Source: Actinomycetota bacterium (GTDB taxonomy: Bacteria; Actinomycetota; Nitriliruptoria; Euzebyales; Egibacteraceae). From it: a DNA stretch of 24,236 bases. The notes beneath the pieces were generated by a model. It saw only the letters and a program-made list of their open reading frames with translations, had not been told where the DNA came from and did not search any database. Below are positions 1 to 6,755 of the stretch, piece by piece. Each line of letters begins with the position of its first letter. Within the stretch, counting starts at the first letter, position 1. The DNA lies in contig JAHWKQ010000002.1 of assembly GCA_019347785.1 (NCBI GenBank), forward strand, positions 4,590 through 28,825. Direction: 5' to 3'. The position numbers were made by a program, and so were the translations under genes.

Positions 1-779
1 GTCGCGGTCGGCCACCACGGGCACGCCGGCGTCCGCGAGCCGCCCGTAGACGGCGTCGAACTCGTCGCGGGTCACGGCGATCGGGTCGTCGGGGGCCGGG
101 TCCTCGTCATAGGCGATGCGGAAGAACGCGGCGATGCGCCGCAGCGCCACGTAGCCCGCGCGGATGCACAACTCCGCCTCGGGCGACCTGGGCCCCGCAA
201 CCGTCGACGCGCGCAGGGCGGCGCCGTCGAGGACAGCGCCGGCGGCGGCGACCCGGCGCGTGCCTCCAGCAGGGCGATCTGCGCCTCGCGGCGCGAGAAG
301 GCCGCGTACATCGACGGCAGGTAGGTGACGAGCAGCAGCGCGAGCACCGCGATGCCCAGCGCCGCCTCGGAGAACGACAGGGCCGTCGCCGCCAGGTTGC
401 CCGGCCGCTCGTACCCCAGCGTCAGCAGCGAGCTGCCGCTGGTGACGAACGCGTCCGACCACGAGCGCGACTCGGCGGCCCAGGACATCAGCGTGTAACC
501 GCCCAGCACGAGCGCCAGCCAGACCAGCGGGAGCGTCAGCAGGCTGATCGGCGCGTACAGCGCCATGGCGTCGTCACGCCGCTCGTAGGTGCGCGCCCGC
601 CGGGCCCGGGCGTCGAAGAGCCTGCGCAGGCTGCCGAAGACGACGCGCGACAGCAGCACGGCCGTGCCCCGGGGCAGGACGATCGTGCGGACCGCGGACA
701 GCACGGTCCCCCCGACCACCCCCGCGCCGGCCACGAACACGACGGTGGCGACGGCGGCGGTGAGGCCGTCGGACGTCAC
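1..779 (-). pseudogene. Two-TM potassium-channel-like protein, frameshifted and cut by the window edge
   Basis: The GTG start at 779 opens a membrane protein with an N-terminal hydrophobic helix (about residues 5-28), a second helix (about 75-100), a pore-loop-like segment reading SSLLTLGYERPG and a third helix (about 137-160). This arrangement resembles actinobacterial proteins annotated as two-pore-domain potassium channels. After EARAGSPPP, near position 240, the frame becomes a low-complexity Arg/Pro/Ser run. The frame offset by one base instead reads on sensibly (AELCIRAGYVALRRIAAFF, then IAYDEDPAPDDPIAVTRDEF) to position 1 without a stop, as expected for the cytoplasmic tail of this family. 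One base therefore appears to be missing around 238-245, in a GGC-repeat context. It could be a true mutation or a consensus error. The start lies 45 nt from the treT stop, separated by a hairpin. Ion selectivity is inferred, not shown. Confidence 0.65.
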
Positions 780-813
780 CGACCCGCCGGGGTCAGGGTC
801 GCACGGCGGCGCG

Positions 814-836
814 CGCGGGGGCCGTCAGGCCCCGCG
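814..836 (-). terminator. Hairpin at the treT stop codon
   Basis: CGCGGGGGCC (814-823) and GGCCCCGCG (828-836) pair around a GTCA loop with one bulged G. The loop contains the treT stop. There is no U-tract, which is usual for terminators in high-GC actinobacteria. It would separate treT transcription from the channel gene downstream. Confidence 0.5.
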
Positions 837-2252
837 GAGCTGTTCGAACAGCTCCGCCCACTGACGGAGGTGACGGTCGCCGAGGAAGTTCTCGTTCACC
901 CGCTGATGGGCCACCCGGCCCAGCCGCTGGGCGTAGGCGCCGTCGGACAGCACGCTGCGCAGCGCCTCCCCGAACGCCTCGGAGTCGGTCGGGTCCCCCA
1001 GCAGCAGGCCGCTCTCGCCGTGCACGATCTGGTCGCTGATGCCACCGACGGCGCTGGCCACGACCGGGCGCGACTTCCACATCGCCTCGGCGACGGTCAG
1101 CCCGAAGCCCTCGGCCAGGCTCTTCTGCACGACGACCGTCGCGTGGCGCTGCACGGCGTTGATGATGGCCGCGTTCTCCTCCAGGTCGTGCATGGGCACG
1201 CAGGCCAGCTGGATGCGCTCCCGCTCCCGATGGGGCAGGTCGCGCCAGACCTGGAAGCACTCGTTGAGCACCTCGCCGCCCTCGGGGTCGTCGGCCACGC
1301 CGCTGACGTTGGGGCCCACGAGCGCGAGGTGGGCGTCGGACGCGCCATTGACGTGCCTGGCGAAAGCCCTCATGACCCCGGCCATGTCCTTGAGGCGGTC
1401 CCAGCGCGAGACCTGCACGACGAAGGGAGCGTCCGGCGGCGGCGGTGGGCCGGTCCGGACGACGTCCGCGCAGTGGTCGACCCTCGCCGGCGAGCCATCC
1501 TCGCGATGGAACGTCGGCATCGTCCCGGAGGCGTCCCCGCCGATCAGGCCGACATGGGCCAGCACCGCCCGCACCGTGGCCGGGTCCATCTCCTGGTTCT
1601 TGGCGGAGAAGGGATCGATCGACGGCGGGATGACGTGGGCGCGGTTGGCCGGGAGGAAGTCGGGCACGTAGACGCTGCGGGAGAAGACGTAGGCGTCGGC
1701 GTCCTCCAGGAACGGGCGCAGGAACTCCCAGCTGCCACGGGTGACGTCGTTGTCGTGGTCCGAGCCGATGTGGCAGCGCCAGACGACCACGGCGCCCGCC
1801 CGCCGCATCGGCCCGACCAGACCGGCGGTCTGCGGGTCGTGCAGGATGACGACGTCGCCGGCGCGCACCTGGGCGTGCAGCTCCTCGGCGTTGGCCTCAG
1901 AGATCCGTGCGTAGTGCTCCTGCTCGCGCACGCCCAACGGACCCTGGTCGCCCACGGCCCCGTGCAGACCGTTGTGCAGCCGCTTCGTGATGGCGTAGAA
2001 GGCCGGGTCGCCCTTGATGACGAGCCAGCGGGCGTCCAGGTCGGCGCCGCGGATGTAGGCGAGCAGGACCTGCAGCATCTCGGCCACGCCCCCGCCCGTG
2101 GCGGTCGAGTTGACGTTCCAGACGGTCCGCCCGTCGAACTCGTCCCGCATCTTCTTGGCCACACCGCCCAACTGCTGGAGCCGGTCGCTGCCGATCACGG
2201 GCTCGAGGCGGTCCAGGGGCGCAGCCGGAACGTGCACTTCCTCCAGATGCAA
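825..2252 (-). CDS. treT: Trehalose synthase (TreT-type GT4 glycosyltransferase)
   Basis: This is a 475-residue GT-B fold enzyme of family GT4. TreT makes trehalose from an NDP-glucose and glucose in the cytoplasm, feeding a compatible-solute pool. Visible motifs are the N-terminal glycine loop GGGVAEML (about 53-60), HDPQTAGL in the acceptor half, VSRWDRLKDM at the start of the C-terminal domain, and the GT4 EX7E signature EGFGLTVAE (E381 and E389), followed by VASAVGGISDQI. I chose the TTG at 2252 because GAGGAG lies six bases upstream and the protein then begins with HLEEVHVPAAPLDRLEPVIG, the usual N-terminus of the family. An ATG at 2384 in the same frame would add 44 residues of unconvincing sequence. 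No trehalose-catabolic partner is visible. The gene could instead be annotated simply as a GT4 glycosyltransferase. Confidence 0.85.
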   Translation of the reverse strand: MHLEEVHVPAAPLDRLEPVIGSDRLQQLGGVAKKMRDEFDGRTVWNVNSTATGGGVAEMLQVLLAYIRGADLDARWLVIKGDPAFYAITKRLHNGLHGAVGDQGPLGVREQEHYARISEANAEELHAQVRAGDVVILHDPQTAGLVGPMRRAGAVVVWRCHIGSDHDNDVTRGSWEFLRPFLEDADAYVFSRSVYVPDFLPANRAHVIPPSIDPFSAKNQEMDPATVRAVLAHVGLIGGDASGTMPTFHREDGSPARVDHCADVVRTGPPPPPDAPFVVQVSRWDRLKDMAGVMRAFARHVNGASDAHLALVGPNVSGVADDPEGGEVLNECFQVWRDLPHRERERIQLACVPMHDLEENAAIINAVQRHATVVVQKSLAEGFGLTVAEAMWKSRPVVASAVGGISDQIVHGESGLLLGDPTDSEAFGEALRSVLSDGAYAQRLGRVAHQRVNENFLGDRHLRQWAELFEQLRGA

Positions 2253-2447
2253 AGGGGGCTCCTCGTGTCGATCCCGCCGGATGTACTCAGGCGGCGATGG
2301 ACCTGTCAATGTCGCTTCGGCACCGGGGTCCCGCTGCTTGAGGGACCCGCGGCGCCGCGCCCATCGCCCGCACGAGGGCCACATTGGACGCCCGCCGCCC
2401 GCGCGTCAAGCCGGCCGACCCGCCCGACCGGCCAGGCCCCCCGACCC

Positions 2448-2501
2448 CCGGAGTGTGTCGACTTGTCCCCGCATGCGGTGGCGAACTCGACACACCTCCG
2501 G
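2448..2501. repeat. Nested, nearly concentric palindrome upstream of treT
   Basis: Outer arms CCGGAGTGTGTCGA (2448-2461) and TCGACACACCTCCGG (2487-2501) match with one bulged C. A perfect inner palindrome, CCGCATGCGG (2469-2478), is centred one base away from the outer centre. The element lies 33 nt beyond the stop of the small gene at 2534-2728 and about 195 nt upstream of treT. It could be a terminator for the former or an operator for the latter. No T-tract is present. Confidence 0.55.
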
Positions 2502-2533
2502 GTGGCCGACGTCGGGGCGCTCGGCCCGAGGCC

Positions 2534-2728
2534 TCACAGTCGCCCGATCGGCTCCGTCTCCAGCTTCGTGGCGACCCCGCGGGTCTCGCGCGCGTAGCGC
2601 GCATAGTCCACGTCGCGGGCCAGCGCCCGCTGGAGCTCCTGGCGATCCCGCTCCAGCTGCAGGCTTGTCAGTAGCATCGCCTCGTAGCAGCGCACCGCGT
2701 GCCTGGTGTTCTCCTGTCCGCTCAACAC
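2534..2728 (-). CDS. Small hypothetical protein, 64 aa
   Basis: I do not recognise this protein. It is charged and predicted helical: ERDRQELQRALARDVDYARYARE is followed by a short polar tail, with no signal peptide or membrane segment. Amino-acid use is balanced rather than the Arg/Pro/Ala-rich pattern of frame shadows here, which supports real coding. The start is uncertain: GTG at 2728 directly abuts GGGAGG, while TTG at 2725 would leave three bases between them. The ribosome-binding region contains a run of eight G (C on the plus strand, 2732-2739). The downstream palindrome at 2448-2501 may end its transcript. Confidence 0.5.
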   Translation of the reverse strand: MLSGQENTRHAVRCYEAMLLTSLQLERDRQELQRALARDVDYARYARETRGVATKLETEPIGRL

Positions 2729-2808
2729 CCTCCCCCCCCTGTTCGCTCGTCACACGGCAGTCGGCCCGGTCAACACCCACGCGACCCTAGGAAGGCTCAC
2801 CACGGCGC

Positions 2809-3186
2809 TCAACCATGGGCGCGTGAAGGGGGCCGGACGGTTGTGTGAACGACCATGGCGCATGTGCCGGGGCGGCGCGGGCCACGCCCGGCGCCTCGCC
2901 CGATGCGGGCTACTGCACGACCGCCGTACAGGTCGTCGGCCTGCGTGCCGCCGACAACCACGTCAGCGCCCCTCATGCCGTAGACGACGTCCCGGCCGGT
3001 GCCGCCCTTGACCTTGTCACGGTGGGCGCGCCCGCGGATGTCGTCTCTGCCGCCGCGTCCCTTGATGAGGTCCATCTTGTCGGTTCCGCGCAGGGTGTTC
3101 GCTCGACCGTCGCCGAGCACGGTCTGGGCCATCGCCGCGCCCATCGGCAACAGCATGGCCATGACGACAAGGAGAAAGCGCCTCAT
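2809..3186 (-). CDS. Small secreted RTX-repeat calcium-binding-like protein
   Basis: This 125-residue protein has a signal peptide (MRRFLL, hydrophobic core, cleavage expected after AMA at about residue 20). Seven consecutive nonapeptides follow (about 25-87), each approximating G-x-x-x-x-D-x-[ILV]-x, for example GRGGRDDIR, GGTGRDVVY and GGTQADDLY. This is the hemolysin-type (RTX) repeat that folds as a parallel beta-roll around calcium outside the cell. Many positions that are Gly or Asn in the consensus are Arg or Lys here, so the calcium sites may be weak. The last 35 or so residues (VARIGRGAGRGPRRPG onward) do not look like repeat. A lost frame after the seventh repeat is possible, although no other frame clearly continues it. 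I see no strong ribosome-binding site before the ATG. Confidence 0.7.
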   Translation of the reverse strand: MRRFLLVVMAMLLPMGAAMAQTVLGDGRANTLRGTDKMDLIKGRGGRDDIRGRAHRDKVKGGTGRDVVYGMRGADVVVGGTQADDLYGGRAVARIGRGAGRGPRRPGTCAMVVHTTVRPPSRAHG

Positions 3187-3300
3187 GCGAATGGACCACG
3201 ATCCGCCGGTGGGCCCCCAGCGGGACCCATCTCCACGTCGTCGGCAGGGCGCCCGCGCGCCTTGAGTGATTCGCGGGGCCCCGGCGCTCGGCCAGAAGCG

Positions 3301-3330
3301 TTGACCGCCGTGGCGGCGCGCTCCTACGCT
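3301..3330 (+). promoter_or_regulatory. Sigma70-like promoter for the membrane protein at 3385
   Basis: TTGACC (3301-3306) and TACGCT (3325-3330) are separated by 18 bp and lie 54 bp upstream of the ATG. Both match the housekeeping consensus well for such a GC-rich genome. The assignment is by eye. Confidence 0.45.
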
Positions 3331-3384
3331 CCGCCCACCGCCGGTGCGGGCGGGTCGCCACCACCCGCCGGAAGGGGCGCACCG

Positions 3385-4179
3385 ATGACCACGTCGTCAC
3401 CGTCGCCGATCGCGGTCTCCCCCGCACGCCGCATGGCGTTCAAGGTCGTCGCCGCCCTCACGGGCGTGCTGGCCGGGTTCGTGGTCTTCGGCCTGCCGAG
3501 CCTGATCTCACCGTGGTTCGCCTCCGGGGACCAGGTGCTGCACCGGGCGCACGACTTCGGCTGGGGCGTGCTGATGGGCCTGATCGTGTCGGTCGGGGCG
3601 CTCACCCAGCTGCGCCGGCCGGAGGAGAAGGTGGCCGGCGCCCAGCAGGTGGCCCTGGCCGCCGTGGCGCTCCTGCTGGTCGCGCTGCTGACCCTGCCGC
3701 CGAACCCGCTGCCGACGGTCCTCGCCGTCCTCGCCGCGCTGCTGGTGTACCTGCACCCCGTCCGGGCGCGGGTGCTGCGTGGCGCCTCCCAGCCGAGCCC
3801 GGCCATGGCCACGATCGCGCTGGCGGGCGCGGTCCCGCTGCTGTGGTACGCGGTGGCCCAGGCGGCGACGCAGCGCGGCGCCCCGGCGACGGACCCGCAC
3901 GCCGAGCTGCTGCACTACGGGGCCATGGCCGCCATGGCGCTCGCGCTCGCGCTCGTCGCCGGCCTGGGGGCCCTGCGCACGGTGGGGTGGCAGATCCCGG
4001 CGCTGTGCGCGGGGCTCGGCGCGGTGTGGTTCGGCGTGGGGTCGGCGGCGTTCCCCGACTCCGAGAGCAGCTTCGGCCTGCTGGGCGGGGCGGTGGCGGT
4101 CCTGGCCGGAATCGCCTACCTCGCGGCCGCCCGGCTGGAGACCCGCCGCGCGTCGCCGCGACGGCCGCCGCCCACCTGA
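3385..4179 (+). CDS. Polytopic membrane protein of unknown function
   Basis: This 264-residue protein has about seven to eight hydrophobic helices (starting near residues 16, 50, 86, 107, 134, 172, 200 and 226), a short polar N-terminus and an Arg/Pro-rich cytoplasmic-looking tail. No enzymatic motif is recognised. Between helices one and two it carries SGDQVLHRAHDFGWG, whose paired histidines may matter. The ATG at 3385 follows GAAGGGG by seven bases and has a good promoter upstream. The frame is open back to 2845, but that extension is Pro/Ala/Arg-rich, overlaps the RTX gene on the other strand and is rejected. It ends 15 nt from the convergent DUF3152 gene. Confidence 0.75.
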   Translation: MTTSSPSPIAVSPARRMAFKVVAALTGVLAGFVVFGLPSLISPWFASGDQVLHRAHDFGWGVLMGLIVSVGALTQLRRPEEKVAGAQQVALAAVALLLVALLTLPPNPLPTVLAVLAALLVYLHPVRARVLRGASQPSPAMATIALAGAVPLLWYAVAQAATQRGAPATDPHAELLHYGAMAAMALALALVAGLGALRTVGWQIPALCAGLGAVWFGVGSAAFPDSESSFGLLGGAVAVLAGIAYLAAARLETRRASPRRPPPT

Positions 4180-4194
4180 CGCGAGGGGCCCCGC

Positions 4195-5040
4195 TCACGG
4201 GTGGGGCCAGGGATTGCGCCGGCAGCCGCCCAGGCCCATGGTCTGCTGCATCATCACCGGCGCGCGGCGCCCCGGCGCGGGGCAGCCGACGTGCCCGTGG
4301 CCCAGAGCGTGGCCGACCTCGTGGTTGACCAGGTAGCGCCGATAGGCGACGAGGTCACCCCGGTAGGTCGACGCCCCCCGCAGCCAGCGGTGCAGGTTCA
4401 CCATCGCCCGCCGCCCGTCCCAGCACGAGTAGCGCCCGACGGTGCGCAGCGGCAGGCAGCGCTCGTCGACCGTGGACGGGTGCGCGAGCGTCACGGTGAA
4501 GGCGACCGGGCCACGGTCGACGCGGCGCAGCGCGACATCCCCTCCGCGCGCCCAGCTGCGCGCGTCGAACAGAACTCGCTCCACCGCCGTCGCGAAGACC
4601 GCCCGCCGCACGCCCACGCCCTTTTCCACCTCGACCGCGAACCGCAGTCCGTCGCCCGTGCCGACGCGCCGGCTGGTGCCGGGCGCCACCACCAGTCGGC
4701 CGGTCGGCGCGGTGACGGCGTCGCCCCCTCCACCGTCGCGAGCCCCGCCGCGCGCGCGCCCACCGCCAGGCGCCACGCCGCGCCGGGCCCCGTGGTGGGC
4801 CGAGCGGACCCTCCGGGCATCCTCGGCGACGCCCGCGCGCGACGTCCCCGGGTCCCGCCCGCGGGGAGAAGTCCTGTCGCGGCCCTCCCCGGGCGTCCGG
4901 GCGCCACGGCTCCGACGGTCGTCCGGCGGCTCGTCGGCGCTCAGCCCGGACAGGACCAGCGCGGCGAGCACGACGAGGAGGAAGACGCTGTGGGCGACCG
5001 CCGCCAGCCCGCGGTCGTCCGCCGGCCGTCCAACCCCCAC
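4195..5040 (-). CDS. DUF3152 family secreted metalloprotease-like protein
   Basis: This 281-residue protein has one N-terminal hydrophobic helix (VFLLVVLAALVLSGL, about 19-33), a long disordered Arg/Gly/Pro-rich linker (about 35-105) and a C-terminal DUF3152 domain. The domain carries HEVGHALGHGH (His240 to His250), which fits the metzincin zinc motif HExxHxxGxxH, followed by PVMMQQTMG, a plausible Met-turn. Conserved cysteines (RCLPLRTVGRYSCWDGR and the final GCRRNPW) suggest disulfides in an extracytoplasmic domain. DUF3152 is largely an actinobacterial family with unproven activity. Peptidase function is inferred from the motif. The start is GTG at 5040. It lies 52 nt downstream of the phosphodiester glycosidase gene on the same strand and is probably co-transcribed with it. 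Confidence 0.8.
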   Translation of the reverse strand: MGVGRPADDRGLAAVAHSVFLLVVLAALVLSGLSADEPPDDRRSRGARTPGEGRDRTSPRGRDPGTSRAGVAEDARRVRSAHHGARRGVAPGGGRARGGARDGGGGDAVTAPTGRLVVAPGTSRRVGTGDGLRFAVEVEKGVGVRRAVFATAVERVLFDARSWARGGDVALRRVDRGPVAFTVTLAHPSTVDERCLPLRTVGRYSCWDGRRAMVNLHRWLRGASTYRGDLVAYRRYLVNHEVGHALGHGHVGCPAPGRRAPVMMQQTMGLGGCRRNPWPHP

Positions 5041-5092
5041 CCTGACCCCGATCGGTCGGTCGGTCCCGAGGCTACCCGGCCCCCCGGGGACG

Positions 5093-6649
5093 CTACGGCA
5101 GCACGACCACGGCGTCGGCGACCGGGCGCTCCCCGGTGTCGTCGGACGGACGGTTGACCAGCTCGTCGCCGATCACCATGGTCGTGGAGCCACCGCCGTC
5201 CAGGTTGACCGCGTCGACCGCGCCCAGGGACCGCATCAGCCGGGCACTCTCGGAGAACGACAGCCCCAGGCTGCGGCGTGGGCGGCCTCCGTCCGCGGCG
5301 ACGAGCAGCAGGTGCCCGTCGCCGGTGACACCCGCCAGCGTCCGCGGGTTGCGCCGCACGCCGAAGGCGTCGTAGAAGCTCGGGTCGCCCGGCCACACGA
5401 AGCCCTCGGCCCAGGCGGTGATGTCGGTCTCGCCGTCGCGCAGCAGCCGTGGGCCGCCGTTGACCACGCTCACACCGTCCGGCGCGGGCGGGCCGTCGTC
5501 GCCGGCGCCCGACACCCTCGTCTCGGTGGCCACGACGTCACTTCCGCGGGCGTGCGTGACCAGCCAGCGGGCGGCGGGCCCCGTGCCCGCCAGCACACTG
5601 CCGTCGTCGGGGATCGCTCCGCCACGCCGGTCGCGGCGTCGGAGGACGTGCCCGGCGGCGTCCAGGACCACCTCGGCGCCCTCGCCGGCGGGAGTCGCGT
5701 CGCCGAAGCGCGGCGTGAACAGGACCAGCTCCCCGGGGTCGGTGCAGGTGAAATCGTGCCTGGGCCGCTGGGTCGGTCGGTCGCCGCCCACACCCCCGCA
5801 CGAGCGGACCAACCCCGGCTCGCGGTTGACCCCGTCGACCAGGCGCCGCGAGCCGTCCACGACCGCCGTGACACGGGCGCTCAGGGCGGCGACGCTCACG
5901 CCGTTGCCGGGCGACAACAGCAGGCTCGTGCGCTCGCCGACCGCCTCGCTGACCAGCTCCCCGCCGAGCACGGACACGCCCGCGGGGTCGCCGACGACCC
6001 CGTCGGGGGGCTCGAGCACGAAGTAGCCGCCGTTGACGGCCGCCAGCGCTCCGGTCCGGGTGGCCACGCGCGTCACCGTGTGGCGGCGGCGCACGGCGTT
6101 GTTGGTCAGGTGCGGCCGCAGCTCGCCGTCGAAGACCCCCAGGGCGACGTCGAGGACATGCACGACCCACGGTCCCGTGGTGGGGTCGCCGTCCAGCCCG
6201 GTGTGCGTGGCCGTCGCGTCGGGGAAGCCGGCGTCGGCGATATGCGCGGCGACGGCCTCCGCCCGGCCCCGGGAGGTCAGCTCCCCCACCCGCACCCGGT
6301 AGCCGACGCGTCGCCGCCGCGGGTCGTCGGGGGCCTGCTCGTCCAGGCGCCGCAAGAACGCGTCGTGGCCCAGGCCGCGCAGCCGGGCGCGCAGGCGACG
6401 CGCCCGTGGCCGCGACGTGGTCACGGCCACGTCGACGGTCCAGTGGTCACGGGACGACGGGTGGCCGCGGCGGATGCGCAGGTAGCGCACGCCGGGCGCG
6501 ACCTGTCGCACGCTGCGCCGCTCCGACAGCCCCGACCGCCCGAGCGGCAGGTGCTCGCTGTCCGCCGCGGCCGGCAGCCAGGCGGTGGCGCCGAGCGACA
6601 CGCCGGCCAGCGCGGCCGCCACCGCCCACCCGCGCTTCCCCCACCTCAT
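5093..6649 (-). CDS. Secreted phosphodiester glycosidase (NAGPA domain) with a SPOR-like segment
   Basis: This is a 518-residue exported protein. After a signal peptide (WAVAAALAGVSLGATAWLPAAADS) comes a mostly beta segment, then a SPOR-like region (YRVRVGELTSRGRAEAVAAHIADAGFPDA, about 115-145) that in other proteins binds peptidoglycan. The C-terminal two thirds is an NAGPA/DUF2233 domain, with AAVNGGYF (about 205-212) and the family end signature AVNLDGGGSTTMV. Family members cleave phosphodiester-linked sugars, as in uncovering mannose-6-phosphate or trimming teichoic-acid-like and exopolysaccharide polymers. The substrate here is unknown. The ATG at 6649 follows GGGGGAC and starts a canonical signal peptide. 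The frame is open to 6958, but that extension would overlap the divergent GGDEF-EAL gene and is rejected. The 106-bp gap to that gene probably holds divergent promoters. Confidence 0.85.
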   Translation of the reverse strand: MRWGKRGWAVAAALAGVSLGATAWLPAAADSEHLPLGRSGLSERRSVRQVAPGVRYLRIRRGHPSSRDHWTVDVAVTTSRPRARRLRARLRGLGHDAFLRRLDEQAPDDPRRRRVGYRVRVGELTSRGRAEAVAAHIADAGFPDATATHTGLDGDPTTGPWVVHVLDVALGVFDGELRPHLTNNAVRRRHTVTRVATRTGALAAVNGGYFVLEPPDGVVGDPAGVSVLGGELVSEAVGERTSLLLSPGNGVSVAALSARVTAVVDGSRRLVDGVNREPGLVRSCGGVGGDRPTQRPRHDFTCTDPGELVLFTPRFGDATPAGEGAEVVLDAAGHVLRRRDRRGGAIPDDGSVLAGTGPAARWLVTHARGSDVVATETRVSGAGDDGPPAPDGVSVVNGGPRLLRDGETDITAWAEGFVWPGDPSFYDAFGVRRNPRTLAGVTGDGHLLLVAADGGRPRRSLGLSFSESARLMRSLGAVDAVNLDGGGSTTMVIGDELVNRPSDDTGERPVADAVVVLP

Positions 6650-6755
6650 GCCCGTCCCCCGATCGCGGCGCCCGGGTACCAGGGTGCCGGATGCGGTCGG
6701 GAAGGGCCAACCCCCCCTGTCAAGTCCCCGCCGCGCCGGGCCGACATCCCCCGAC

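Noticed and set aside
870..2597. Long open frame on the plus strand opposite treT
   Set aside because: Its product is Arg/His/Val-rich with no domain, and it is exactly antisense to a well-supported glycosyltransferase. High GC lowers stop frequency in such shadow frames.
2845..3384. 180-codon upstream extension of the membrane protein
   Set aside because: It overlaps the RTX gene in antisense and lacks a ribosome-binding site. ATG 3385 has both promoter and ribosome-binding site.
4185..4192. GGGGCCCC as a terminator between the 3385 and 4195 genes
   Set aside because: The palindrome has no loop and its flanks do not pair.
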